Shown here: in pieces, positions 29,705 to 39,278 of the stretch
How the letters are laid out: the number at the start of each line of letters is the position of its first letter
Position numbering within the stretch: position 1 is the stretch's first letter
Source of the DNA: a virus
Reading direction: 5' to 3' (one strand)
Virus record (IMG/VR): IMGVR_UViG_3300040801_004562
Span: 34,253 to 98,252 of that record
Length of the DNA stretch: 64,000 bases
The notes under the pieces: generated by a model
Seen by the model: the letters and a program-made list of their open reading frames with translations, nothing else
Database searches by the model: none
What the model was told of the DNA's origin: nothing
Program-made: the position numbers and the translations under genes

Positions 29705-32340
29705 TGGGGATTGAGATTGCCACCGCATTGACGTACGCCTACTACGCGATTGTCGTCGCTGGCATCGTCTACTCGATTTACATGATGTCGAAGGGCGCCG
29801 GGACCCCAGAGAATATGTCTCCGAACAAGCTCGGTGACTTCAATATTACGACGGCCCAGGAAGGCATGACAGTCCCGAAGGTCTTCGGTCGCTGGAAGAT
29901 CACCGGCAACATTATGTGGTATGGGAATCTGAAGACCGAGGAGATCAAGGAGAAGGTTGACGGGGGCGGCGGTCTGTTCGGGGGTGGGTCTTCGAAGGTG
30001 GTTGTCGGGTACAAGTATTTCCTCGACATCTGGCAGGGACTGGCGATGGGGAAGCTTGCCATCATCACGACCTATATCCAGGAAGAGGAGAAGGACGTCG
30101 ATTACTCGACGATTCTGTTCAATGATGGGGAGAATGGGGTTTACCCGACGTACCCCGGTGAGTACGCCTCTGTCCTGCCGGGGATCAGCCACGTCTTTTA
30201 CCGCCGAATGTATATCGGAGACAACGTGACGTATGTTCCGACTGTGCATTTCGTGGTTGAAAGCACGCTGCCGACATCGGTGACCGGGAATATAGATTAC
30301 GCGCAGATGACCGACGGACAGAATCCGGCTGCCATCATTTATGCGCTTTTGAGAGATGCCGGTGCGCTCGCAACCGATATCAACCTTGTCTCGTTCAATA
30401 CCGCTGCGGCTTATTGGAACACGAAGGGGTACGCCCTGAATGTTGTCTTCACCAAGCAGCAGAAATGCCGGGAGATGATCGAATACGTCCTCTCGTTTGT
30501 GGGTGGAGCGTTTGGCCAGGATGAAAACTGGCAGTATTACCTGAATCCGTTCGACGAGGCTGACACCCCGGAGTTCACTCTGTCTGATGCCGCCGGTGAT
30601 TTCCTGAAGTTCAAGTTCAAGCGGAAGACATGGGAGGACGTCCACAGCCATTTTACCGCGAAGTATATCGATTCCGCGCAGGATTACACCGAGCGGACTG
30701 TCAGCACCTACAACCCGGCGGTATACCAGATCACCAAGGTGAAGAAGCACCTGTCACTTGATCTGACAGCCTTTCGGACTGTGGACGGGGCGTCGAAGCG
30801 GATATGGGAGGTGATGAAAGAGGCGAGCTACCCGTACGCCGAGCTGGAGATCACCACCAGTTTGAAGTGGTACCGGCTGAATATCGGGGCAGCTGTCTAC
30901 ATTGAGAATGCCCGGTACGGGATTTCGAATGCGCCCTTTCGTGTGATCAGAAAAGAGCTTGGGGGGATTGATTCAAATGAGATCACCCTGTATCTGCGCC
31001 AAATGACAGAGAAGCTCTTCGACGCGAATTATGTGGCATCTGGTGGAACCTACTGGCAGAATCCGGACTATTCCCCAGATCCGCTTGCCTACTCCCGAAT
31101 TTTTGAGCTTCCGTACATGGGAGGCGTGCTGGCTGTCCGTTACCTTCTTCTGGCCGCCCGGACGAATGTCTTTGAAACCGGCTTCTCTGTCTGGACTTCG
31201 GTTGGAGGGGCAGAATATGTGCTGGAGGGGCAGTACTCGACCTTTGCCCAGCGAGGAACTTTGAGCGAAGCCTGCCCCGGTCCTGGGGAGGTGGAGGAGA
31301 TCGATTTCACGACCGGCATCTTGTATGCGACGACCCAGGAAGATCCGGTTTTCTCGACGATCTCAATCGAAGCCGCCTTGTCCGCACCCCGGATTGCCAT
31401 CATTGAAAACGAGATTATCGGGTTTGCAACGGTTGCTTATGAAGGCGGCTCCGACATCCGGCTGACAGGCGTGATCCGGGGAATGTTCAACACGACGATT
31501 GCCTCTCATGCCTCCGGGACCGAGATCTGGCTGGTGGAGCTGAACAGTAATATTCTGGATGGCATGACCGAGCCGACCTTCAATGTGAAGCTTTGCCCGT
31601 ACTCCCATCAAGGTGCTCTTGATCCGGCGAGTGTTGGCTATACGACGGTGACGAAGACGAATCTGGCGCTGAAGCCTCTGCCCCCCAATTTCCGAATGAT
31701 ACGCCGATCGACGAACCTCGACTACATCGAACTCGACATCGACGTTGTTCTCAAGAATGGGACCGGTGCCGGGCTTGAGCTTGCATCTGTTGCCGACTTC
31801 GCCACAATGGGTTCTGATCACAAAGTGGAGTACCAGTTTTACAACGCCAACGGTGCTTGGGTAATCCATGAAACGACCTCTCCCAAGGTGTATCACTATG
31901 TGTCTGGAACTGATAACACCGCCGATATAAACAAGGTTCGGATGCGAACTGTTCATGTTCCGAGCAACACGTATTCGGATTACACGCCAGAGCTTGTCTG
32001 CTCTGATTTCCCAAGGTCGGTCGATACAGAAAATTTGAACGTTTGGTATTGGATACCACGAACGTCGCTTTACGCCGGTTCTGGGGACATCATGCTTTCT
32101 AAGTTGAGATTCGGCCAGTCTGCCTTTTCGCGAACGGTTGACCGATTCTTTTTGGATCTTGCGGAGACGATCAGTATCTTGAACTTTCCGGACGTTAATC
32201 CGACCGGAATCTGGGACCAGTATGTCCTTATCTGGGATGCGGCCACCGAGAAGTTTGTTGCCGTTCACAGAGATACTGTTTCATGGTTCCCGCCGACGAC
32301 GACCACTGAACCACCGCCGACCACGACGACCACGGTATAG
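29704..32340 (+). CDS. tail tip / host-specificity protein, Thr-tagged
   Basis: An 878-residue protein at the GTA gp15/lambda J position. It starts with a membrane-like segment (ALTYAYYAIVVAGIVYSIYM) and a Gly-rich loop (VDGGGGLFGGGSSK), then VGYKYFLDIWQGLAMG, the phage tail hub pattern. The central part is beta-rich. The C-terminus is PPTTTTEPPPTTTTTV, the longest Thr tag in the window, with a Pro-rich linker. It contacts the host surface. Stop is TAG. Confidence 0.83.
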   Translation: MGIEIATALTYAYYAIVVAGIVYSIYMMSKGAGTPENMSPNKLGDFNITTAQEGMTVPKVFGRWKITGNIMWYGNLKTEEIKEKVDGGGGLFGGGSSKVVVGYKYFLDIWQGLAMGKLAIITTYIQEEEKDVDYSTILFNDGENGVYPTYPGEYASVLPGISHVFYRRMYIGDNVTYVPTVHFVVESTLPTSVTGNIDYAQMTDGQNPAAIIYALLRDAGALATDINLVSFNTAAAYWNTKGYALNVVFTKQQKCREMIEYVLSFVGGAFGQDENWQYYLNPFDEADTPEFTLSDAAGDFLKFKFKRKTWEDVHSHFTAKYIDSAQDYTERTVSTYNPAVYQITKVKKHLSLDLTAFRTVDGASKRIWEVMKEASYPYAELEITTSLKWYRLNIGAAVYIENARYGISNAPFRVIRKELGGIDSNEITLYLRQMTEKLFDANYVASGGTYWQNPDYSPDPLAYSRIFELPYMGGVLAVRYLLLAARTNVFETGFSVWTSVGGAEYVLEGQYSTFAQRGTLSEACPGPGEVEEIDFTTGILYATTQEDPVFSTISIEAALSAPRIAIIENEIIGFATVAYEGGSDIRLTGVIRGMFNTTIASHASGTEIWLVELNSNILDGMTEPTFNVKLCPYSHQGALDPASVGYTTVTKTNLALKPLPPNFRMIRRSTNLDYIELDIDVVLKNGTGAGLELASVADFATMGSDHKVEYQFYNANGAWVIHETTSPKVYHYVSGTDNTADINKVRMRTVHVPSNTYSDYTPELVCSDFPRSVDTENLNVWYWIPRTSLYAGSGDIMLSKLRFGQSAFSRTVDRFFLDLAETISILNFPDVNPTGIWDQYVLIWDAATEKFVAVHRDTVSWFPPTTTTEPPPTTTTTV

Positions 32341-32349
32341 GAGGAGATA

Positions 32350-32568
32350 ATGGCACTCGCGACTATAACTGGAGGTTGGTACTACAAGCTGGCTACTCCG
32401 TTGGTTTTGAACTGGCATCATGTCTTTAACGCCAACGTGGACAAGCTGTACCGGGATCATCTCAAGTTTGCAGAGCTTCGGAATGTAGATACCACCGGAC
32501 TACAAGACGGGGACGCCCTGGAGTGGGACACCACCACGTCCAAGTGGATTGTCCGGAGAACTTACTGA
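32350..32568 (+). CDS. small tail fibre adaptor
   Basis: A 72-residue protein, ribosome binding site GGAGGAG. The segment LRNVDTTGLQDGDALEWDTT matches the LxDVxxxGLxDGDxLxxD repeat common near phage tail fibres. Probably a short attachment or trimerisation piece. Its stop overlaps the next start. Confidence 0.72.
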   Translation: MALATITGGWYYKLATPLVLNWHHVFNANVDKLYRDHLKFAELRNVDTTGLQDGDALEWDTTTSKWIVRRTY

Positions 32569-33401
32569 TGACGTATTACGCTACCCCTGCCACCGGACTT
32601 TACTTTTTGATCTTTGATGGCCTTTCGCCGACCAATTTTGCTGCAAATGTCGATGCAAACTGGCAGAAGCTCTATGACCGTTGGAATGTCCCGTACATGC
32701 CGGATTGGAAAGGCGATCCTGTCGATGACGGCAAGGTGATGGTATATGATCCGGCTTACCCTGGATTCGGTACGTGGATTCCAGCACCACCCGAAGATCT
32801 GTCGATATATGAATACAATGCTCTGAATCTTTCGGATCAAGGTAGCGCCAATTTCATAGAGTCAGTTGATGGGCTGACTTTCACGACGGTGGACGTCAAT
32901 GACTCTTGGAACGGCTGCAGGTGCAATTTTGGTGTTTCCTCCGGAAAGTGGTACTGGGAGATGAAAGTCGGCTCCTTGGACAACTACCTCGGGGTTGGGG
33001 TTTGTACGCCGACCGCAAGCCTGGAGAGTTATGTCGGAAACACTGCTGATGGGTGGATGTGGTCTGACAACTACGGCGCGACCAGGAACAATGGTACGAA
33101 CTATTGTACCGGCTGCAGCTGTGCGGCGAACGATATCATCATGTGCGCCTTGGATATGGATAATCGCAAGTTCTTTGTAGGGAAAAACGGCGTGTGGTGC
33201 GGGGCTGGAAATCCGGCGGCCGGGACCGGCTACTGTGGTCCGTTACTGCCAGAGGCAACGGAGATGTTTCCTGCAGTGATCTTGTACAATAACTATCCAC
33301 GTACCGGGACTTTGAACTTTGGGTATAGCGGGTTTACCTACAATGCGCCTGCCGGGTTTTATCAAATGAGGCGATTGAAGTTGACGACGACCACAGTGTA
33401 A
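32568..33401 (+). CDS. SPRY-domain receptor-binding tail fibre, Thr-tagged
   Basis: A 277-residue protein; ATG 32568 overlaps the previous stop. Residues 1-90 form the attachment part. Residues ~110-270 read SSGKWYWEMKVG, YLGVGVCTP, GDGWMWS-type, NDIIMCALDMDNRKFFVGKNGVW and LNFGYSGFTYNAPAGF: the SPRY/B30.2 domain order (GK.yfE, GvG, D.i...lD......F.knG, NFG.~~f.y). It is likely the receptor-binding domain. It ends KLTTTTV. A palindrome follows 2 bases after the stop. Confidence 0.8.
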   Translation: MTYYATPATGLYFLIFDGLSPTNFAANVDANWQKLYDRWNVPYMPDWKGDPVDDGKVMVYDPAYPGFGTWIPAPPEDLSIYEYNALNLSDQGSANFIESVDGLTFTTVDVNDSWNGCRCNFGVSSGKWYWEMKVGSLDNYLGVGVCTPTASLESYVGNTADGWMWSDNYGATRNNGTNYCTGCSCAANDIIMCALDMDNRKFFVGKNGVWCGAGNPAAGTGYCGPLLPEATEMFPAVILYNNYPRTGTLNFGYSGFTYNAPAGFYQMRRLKLTTTTV

Positions 33402-33402
33402 T

Positions 33403-33420
33403 TTTGCAAACGTTTGCAAA
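33403..33420. repeat. 18-bp palindrome TTTGCAAACGTTTGCAAA
   Basis: Perfect site between the SPRY fibre gene and the first glycosyltransferase gene. Confidence 0.9.
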
Positions 33421-33459
33421 TGCGGCTGTTCGACAGAACTGCATGCAAAAGGAGGATCG

Positions 33460-34728
33460 ATGAAAGAGAAGATTGCCATCCTGACCACCTTTCGGGAATT
33501 TATCCCCGGATACAGTTTAACAGGCATCGTCTGGGACCAGTATAAACTGCTGACTCGGCAGGGCCATCAGGTGGATATTTTCGTTGCGGAGGATTACCAC
33601 GGCAGGGGAACCCCTCCGGACTTCAAGGGCATCGAGGAGCAGATGCAGAGGAGGATCCCGAAAGCCAAACTGACCGATTACCAATCTCTGAAGCAGATGT
33701 CGACCGAGCACAGAGACGTTGCCACCAGAATGGAGGTCATGTGCCTGGAAGTCCTTTCCTCCTACCACGCGGTTTTTACCCATGATCTTATTTTTACCGG
33801 CTGGAACCTCCCGTACGGCCAGGGGATCAGGAAAGCCTCCCCCTCCATGCCGAACACGAAGTGGCTGCACTGGATTCACTCGATCCCGAGTGGTTTCAGA
33901 GACTTCTGGAATATGCGGGCTTTCGGACCAAGGCATCGATTGATCTACCCCAACCGTACAGACCTCCGGAGGGTGGCTGAGCAGTTCCGAACAGAGATTG
34001 AATCTTGCCGTGTTATTCCCCACCCAAAAGATCTCAGGAGCTGGTTCGAGTTTTCGGACCTGACGTGCTCATTTATTGACGACTTTCCGGGGATGATGGA
34101 GGCGGATATTATTCAGCTTTACCCCGCTTCATCCGATCGTTTGGAAGCGAAGGGAGTGCAGGACCTGATCCTTATTTTTGCCTGGATGAAAAAATGCGGC
34201 TTCAATGTATGTCTCACCATTGCAAACCAGCACGCAACAGATCGGGTTGCTGCGTCTTCTCCTGCAAAGATGCAGGCGATCGCAGGAAGGAATGGACTAT
34301 CAAGTTCCGAGGTGATATTTACGTCGAATTGGAGGGAGGGTGAGTTCAAATCCGGTCTGCCCAAGAGGACTATCCGTGAGCTTTTTCAGTGCTCCAATCT
34401 GTTCATATTCCCGACAAATCACGAGACATTTGGGTTGGTGTTGCCCGAGGCAGTTCTTGCTGGCGGGGTGCTCCCGGTGCTGAACAAATCCTTGGGAATG
34501 ATGGCGGAGGTTACCGGATTGAACGCTGATTATATCGACTTCGGCGCCTTCAATGCGGTCACGAATCGGGCGCCGCGCTTCCACGAAGGAGTTGCGCGGA
34601 GTGTTATTGGAAGACTGCAGAGAAATGAGGCTGTTATGACCAAAACCTATATTCGTCAACGGTACAACTGGGACAACCTGTACCGACGGTTTTATCAGCC
34701 GATCATTGCGGAGTCTGAAAACTGGTAG
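33460..34728 (+). CDS. GT-B fold glycosyltransferase (GT4-like)
   Basis: A 422-residue protein with two Rossmann-like halves; the C-terminal half has NHETFGLVLPEAVLAGGVLP, the E-x7-E motif of GT4-type retaining glycosyltransferases (Glu322 and Glu330). It uses a nucleotide-sugar donor. It directly follows the last Thr-tagged tail gene, and is a candidate for modifying the virion proteins. GGAGG ribosome binding site. Confidence 0.85.
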   Translation: MKEKIAILTTFREFIPGYSLTGIVWDQYKLLTRQGHQVDIFVAEDYHGRGTPPDFKGIEEQMQRRIPKAKLTDYQSLKQMSTEHRDVATRMEVMCLEVLSSYHAVFTHDLIFTGWNLPYGQGIRKASPSMPNTKWLHWIHSIPSGFRDFWNMRAFGPRHRLIYPNRTDLRRVAEQFRTEIESCRVIPHPKDLRSWFEFSDLTCSFIDDFPGMMEADIIQLYPASSDRLEAKGVQDLILIFAWMKKCGFNVCLTIANQHATDRVAASSPAKMQAIAGRNGLSSSEVIFTSNWREGEFKSGLPKRTIRELFQCSNLFIFPTNHETFGLVLPEAVLAGGVLPVLNKSLGMMAEVTGLNADYIDFGAFNAVTNRAPRFHEGVARSVIGRLQRNEAVMTKTYIRQRYNWDNLYRRFYQPIIAESENW

Positions 34729-34749
34729 TTAAACTGGAGGGAACGAATT

Positions 34750-36693
34750 ATGGCCATTGGTGACGATTTCAGTGTGAACGCTGCCGGGGACATCCGCCAC
34801 GTTGCGAACACCAATACGTACACGGTGTTGGAGCTGCACCGCTGGTTGCAGGACTTGGCGGATGACGCAGAGGCGTCTGGTAACGACGTTATCGACATTT
34901 CCCGGTCCACCCCGTCTGAACGGTCGACAGACCAGATTATTCAGCTTCTTGGGTCGTACAATATCGACGACGATGCTGCTGAATATCTCTATGGTGGGTC
35001 GATCAAACAAGGATCAGGAGCTACCGAAGAGATTTACGCGGGGCTGAAGATCCTCGGTGCTGTGAACAATTCGAACACGCAGCTGATGGTGATCCAGAAC
35101 AACGATTATTATCAGTTCACGACGACTCCGACTGCCCCGTTCTGGGGGGATCAGTCGACAGGCGGGTTGAACGGTAACGCCCAGGAAGGTGTGCTCGCTC
35201 AATTCCTGGTGAAATGCCGGATCGCTGGTGTGGACATCGACAAGCGCCAGATTCGGGTGCAGGCCCGCGAATGGGGCGACACGTACGACTTCTTCAATGT
35301 GACCCTTGGAGAAGGTGAGTCGGTGGCGGCTATCGGTACCACAGCCGACGCTCAGAACGACACTGCCATCGGAACCGTCCAGGCGTGGGCCGGTGGGGAC
35401 ATCCCGACGAATACGGAAGGCTACCAGACCATTGATCTGAACAATGGCAACGGGGCCAAGCCGTATTACAGCAAGTGGACGTTCAATTCGAACACGGCCG
35501 GGTTGAAGGCGATCTGGGAGTACATCAAGGAGATCACCGGAAACAACAGCCCGGAAGCTGCAGCTCCCCACAGCATGAATGGTGAGCTTTTTCTCGGCAT
35601 CACGCACAGCTTTGGCTACGATGCGGGCGGGGCCTTTACCGAAGATGAGCTTGTCGTCTGGGGAACTGACGTCACTTACGACACGCTGGTTGGGGGCACC
35701 TTCACTGTTGGGAATCTGGTCCGGTTCTCCGGTGGGGCTGCGGGGCAGGTCGTTTACGACAACGGGACGACAAGCCTCAAGTTTATGACCGAGGACGTCG
35801 CCGACACGATCGCCAACGACGAGACGATTACCGAGTATGATCCTTCCACCGGGGCGGCAACTGGTGTCACTGCTGCTGTCAATGTCACGGTTGCCGGTGC
35901 GGATAAGGAAGGCGGCGTTGGAAGGGTGCTCGGGGCAACTGGGGCCGCGACCGGCTCGCTGTATATCCAACTGCTGAAGGGCAAGGCGCCTGTCGACAAC
36001 TTGCCGATTCGGGGCATGACTTCGGCCCAAACTGCCGACGTGGCTGGGTCGGTGTCGATCAAGACCGTGCCGAAGATCTTTCTGGGGTCGTATACCGGCT
36101 CCCTGATTGGTGCTTACGGCATCGGTGTGGATGCTGCTGATCTGTCAGCCTCTGATCGTCTCACCGCCTTGGATGGTACAGACCAGCAGCCCCCGAACAA
36201 TGTCACCTTCACCCTGTCCGGTCTGGTTGTTGGAGACCGGGTGCTTGTCGGGAAGAAGGCGGCGGGGAGCGACTTCGACTTTGCCGAGATGACGCTGGCT
36301 ACCTCCCTGACTGGTGCCGCAGTAACCTCGGTTGTGGTCAATGCCATCCCTGCTGATGCGCCGCAGATCGGCGTCCTGAGAATCACCCTGGATGACGGGC
36401 GAATTCGCCGGGTGCCTTATACGTCCCACAACGGATCGAACACCTTCACGATCGGATCGACCAGCTTTGTCGACCCGAATGACGCCACCAGCGGCAACGG
36501 CGTCATGTTGGCCTTCATCGACAAGGCGGCCGAGGATATCTCCGAAGCCTTCACCGTCGTCTACAATGCTCCGCGAACCCTGTGGGTCCGGGTTCGGGAT
36601 GGCGGGGCAAGCCCCATCAAAACGTACGAGTCCCAGGCGGCGCTCGGTTCCGGCGGTGGTGCTGCCACGGCCCTTCGAATCAGTGACGCATGA
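34750..36693 (+). CDS. large virion structural protein (fibre/appendage)
   Basis: A 647-residue acidic, Gly/Ala/Thr-rich protein with repeated beta patterns and no obvious enzymatic motif. The N-terminal MAIGDDFSVNAAGDIRH is typical of virion proteins. Segments such as GTDVTYDTLVGGTFTVGN look like beta-helix or Ig-like domains. The stop overlaps the next start. Confidence 0.72.
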   Translation: MAIGDDFSVNAAGDIRHVANTNTYTVLELHRWLQDLADDAEASGNDVIDISRSTPSERSTDQIIQLLGSYNIDDDAAEYLYGGSIKQGSGATEEIYAGLKILGAVNNSNTQLMVIQNNDYYQFTTTPTAPFWGDQSTGGLNGNAQEGVLAQFLVKCRIAGVDIDKRQIRVQAREWGDTYDFFNVTLGEGESVAAIGTTADAQNDTAIGTVQAWAGGDIPTNTEGYQTIDLNNGNGAKPYYSKWTFNSNTAGLKAIWEYIKEITGNNSPEAAAPHSMNGELFLGITHSFGYDAGGAFTEDELVVWGTDVTYDTLVGGTFTVGNLVRFSGGAAGQVVYDNGTTSLKFMTEDVADTIANDETITEYDPSTGAATGVTAAVNVTVAGADKEGGVGRVLGATGAATGSLYIQLLKGKAPVDNLPIRGMTSAQTADVAGSVSIKTVPKIFLGSYTGSLIGAYGIGVDAADLSASDRLTALDGTDQQPPNNVTFTLSGLVVGDRVLVGKKAAGSDFDFAEMTLATSLTGAAVTSVVVNAIPADAPQIGVLRITLDDGRIRRVPYTSHNGSNTFTIGSTSFVDPNDATSGNGVMLAFIDKAAEDISEAFTVVYNAPRTLWVRVRDGGASPIKTYESQAALGSGGGAATALRISDA

Positions 36694-37166
36694 TGAAGAA
36701 CTGCGATCAATGCGCCCTGTGCTGCAAGCTGCTGGACGTCCCCGGACTTGCGGCCCCTGGCGCATGGTGTCCGCACTGCAAACCCGGAAAGGCCGGGGGC
36801 GGCTGTACGATTCACGCTGACCGCCCTCCGGTCTGTTCCGGTTTTGACTGTCTGTGGAGAACCTCCAGCGTTATGGATGAGCCGCTGCGGCCGGATCGCT
36901 GCGGGATCGTCTTTGAACTGTTCACGCCGGAGAAGTTTGTGGTCGCGATGGTGGATCAGCATAGACGGGATGCGTGGAAGTCCGGTAGGGCGGCACTGTT
37001 GATCCAGCAAATGTTGCGAGATGGCTTCTTTGTCTGGATCATGGTTGGAAAAGACAGAACCCTGTTGCTGCCCACCGGATGCACCGAACGGGAGGCACAT
37101 GCCCGTTCTGCCGAAGCCTATAAGCGAAAAGTAGGAGCTGGAAATGACAGCGCCCAGCTACACTGA
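36690..37166 (+). CDS. YkgJ-like Cys-cluster protein
   Basis: A 158-residue protein with CDQCALCCK, then CPHCKPGKAGGGCTIH and CSGFDCLW: the Cys cluster of YkgJ-type zinc/iron-chelating proteins. Its role in a phage tail region is unclear; a metal-binding or redox accessory to fibre maturation is only a guess. It overlaps the next gene by 23 bases. Confidence 0.75.
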   Translation: MMKNCDQCALCCKLLDVPGLAAPGAWCPHCKPGKAGGGCTIHADRPPVCSGFDCLWRTSSVMDEPLRPDRCGIVFELFTPEKFVVAMVDQHRRDAWKSGRAALLIQQMLRDGFFVWIMVGKDRTLLLPTGCTEREAHARSAEAYKRKVGAGNDSAQLH

Positions 37167-38982
37167 GGACCTGACCGATTTAGATCTGGCGGAAGCGACT
37201 ACCAACTGGGCAGAGTCGAGTGACGGCAGCTGGGATGACGGCGGCACCCCGACCTTGGATACGGACTATCCGTATTTGCAAGGAAATGGGGCCATTTCCC
37301 AGACGATGACCAAGACCACAATTTGCTCGCTGATGGCGAACTACGGGTCTGGGATCTCGCTGCCGACTGATGGGGCTTACTTTGTCTGGCAAAACTGGAT
37401 GTCGCCCACCGGCTTGAACACTTACGCCAGTGGCGGCATCCGCATTATGGTGGGAAGTGGGACCGGGGCGTTTAAGTGGTGGGCGGTTGGCGGGTCAGAT
37501 CGTGGCCGTAACCCGTATGGTGGTTGGCAGAATAACGTTGTGAATCCGACCATCTCAGCGGATGGGACGGTTGGAAGTCCTACATCTACAGAGCAGTATG
37601 TCGGCTCTGCCATGAATCCGCTTTCTGCCCCGAGTAAAGGTAACCCGCATCAGGTTGACGCTATTCGCTTTGGCAGAGGATCTTCGATCTTTGAGTATGG
37701 AGACGTGGCCAACGGCTACTGTACCTTTGCCGGTTTTGCGGCCCAGAATGACGCCGTTGCCAACCGGTGGGGCCTGATCCAGGCGGCCCAAGGTGGGTAT
37801 CTGTACAAGGGGAAGCTGACCCTTGGGACGACGAGTAATCCGTGCGATTTCAGGGACGCCAATGTCCTTGTCCTGATTGACGACACCCCGAAGGTTACGA
37901 CGAACTTCAATACGCTGGAGGTGAACAACGCTTCCAGCCGGATTGACTGGTCGAATGTTATTTTCAAGGCGCTCGGAACGCAGTCCCCCGGAAGGCTGGT
38001 GTGCAATGCCAATGCTGATCTGAATTGGGACGCATGCCAGTTCTTCAATATGGGGGCCTTTACGCTCGGAGGAAGCGGGAGTGAGCTGCTCAACTGTATT
38101 TGGAACGCCTGTGGCCTGATCACTGTTGCCGGTGGAAAGATCAACGGCAGCAAGATCATCACGCCGACTGTTGCAGCGGATGCTTCGGCGGTAGGCTGGG
38201 ATGTTGCCACAAACCCGGACGGCTACCTCGACGACCTGACCATTTCGCGTGGGGCCAATGCTCACCATGCCATTGGATTCGGCACCTCGTCCCCGTCGAG
38301 TATAACGATTCGCGGCCTGACTGCCACTGGCTTCAATGCGGCGAATGGGCAGAACGATTCGACGTTCTACATCGCCGATTCGAATACCGGAAACAGCTAC
38401 ACGATTTCATGTGTCGGCTGCTCCGGCAACATGACGTACAAAACCGCCGGGGCTTCGGTGACGATTGTCCAGGACCCGGTGACTGTCCGAGTGACTGTTA
38501 CCGACGTTCTCGGCAACACGATTGACGGCGCCCGCGTGCTGGTGAAGGCGTCCAATGCCACCGGCCCCTTTCCGTATCAGGAGTCGATAACGATCAGCAA
38601 CTCTGGAACGACTGCCACTGTGACCCACACCGGCCACGGGATGGCGACGAATGATCATGTTCTGATCGAAGGCGCCTCCTTGCTGGCGAATAATGGTGTC
38701 CACCAGATCACGAAGATAAGCGACAACAGCTATTCGTACACGATGTCGTCTTCGCCCGGAAGCAGCCCGACCGGGACGATAACGGCCACGTTTGTTGCCC
38801 TGTACGGCACCACTTCTGGCGGGGTGGTGTCTACGTCCAGGGTGTACAGCTCAGACCAACCGGTGACCGGCTGGGCGCGGAAAGCGTCCGGAACTCCCTA
38901 TTACAAGCCCGGCCCGATTGTTGGTCCGGTAGATTCGACTGACGGCCTGAACGCAACAGCCGTTATGATCGTGGACGAATAA
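37144..38982 (+). CDS. beta-helix tail fibre or spike
   Basis: A 612-residue protein rich in Ser, Thr, Asn and Gly. Residues ~230-420 show the short strand repeats of a right-handed beta-helix (NFNTLEVNNASSRIDWSNVI and similar turns). Residues 450-580 carry a FN3/big-like domain (VTVTDVLGNTIDGARVLVKA) and a C-terminal trimerisation-like end. No catalytic residues identified. Host-surface binding is inferred. Confidence 0.72.
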   Translation: MTAPSYTEDLTDLDLAEATTNWAESSDGSWDDGGTPTLDTDYPYLQGNGAISQTMTKTTICSLMANYGSGISLPTDGAYFVWQNWMSPTGLNTYASGGIRIMVGSGTGAFKWWAVGGSDRGRNPYGGWQNNVVNPTISADGTVGSPTSTEQYVGSAMNPLSAPSKGNPHQVDAIRFGRGSSIFEYGDVANGYCTFAGFAAQNDAVANRWGLIQAAQGGYLYKGKLTLGTTSNPCDFRDANVLVLIDDTPKVTTNFNTLEVNNASSRIDWSNVIFKALGTQSPGRLVCNANADLNWDACQFFNMGAFTLGGSGSELLNCIWNACGLITVAGGKINGSKIITPTVAADASAVGWDVATNPDGYLDDLTISRGANAHHAIGFGTSSPSSITIRGLTATGFNAANGQNDSTFYIADSNTGNSYTISCVGCSGNMTYKTAGASVTIVQDPVTVRVTVTDVLGNTIDGARVLVKASNATGPFPYQESITISNSGTTATVTHTGHGMATNDHVLIEGASLLANNGVHQITKISDNSYSYTMSSSPGSSPTGTITATFVALYGTTSGGVVSTSRVYSSDQPVTGWARKASGTPYYKPGPIVGPVDSTDGLNATAVMIVDE

Positions 38983-39278
38983 TGAATGATAAACTGCTGA
39001 AAGAAGAACTGGAGAAGTGGAAGACGCTTTATACCGGGGCCGGAGTTGTAATCCGGTCCCTGGAAAGGCAGCTCGCTGATCTGTCGACGAAGCTGAGCGT
39101 TGCCGAATCCAACCTGAGCAATGCTCAGAATGCGGTTGCCATCAACAAGACGATCCTGCGACAGGTCACCGAAGAGCACAACCGCAAGGAGAAGGACCTG
39201 ATCGAATTTATGAACCGTCTCAAGGCAAAACTGAGGGAGATGGGATACGATGGCAGTTTCGATCGACTGGGGCAGTAG
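38982..39278 (+). CDS. small coiled-coil protein
   Basis: A 98-residue protein, almost entirely a heptad coiled coil (SLERQLADLSTKLSVAESNL). It starts in the stop of the spike gene and overlaps the next gene by 29 bases. It could be a spike chaperone or a fibre connector. Confidence 0.68.
   Translation: MNDKLLKEELEKWKTLYTGAGVVIRSLERQLADLSTKLSVAESNLSNAQNAVAINKTILRQVTEEHNRKEKDLIEFMNRLKAKLREMGYDGSFDRLGQ

Noticed and set aside
28981-30750. Long antisense open frame of ~590 codons on the minus strand
   Set aside because: It lies opposite well-supported tail genes, has no ribosome binding site, and low-complexity Arg/Pro/Ser-rich translation typical of shadow frames in GC-rich codon-biased DNA.
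16302-33401. Thr-rich ends as products of one DNA repeat
   Set aside because: Thr codons differ (ACC, ACA, ACG, ACT mixes) from gene to gene, and flanking DNA does not match.
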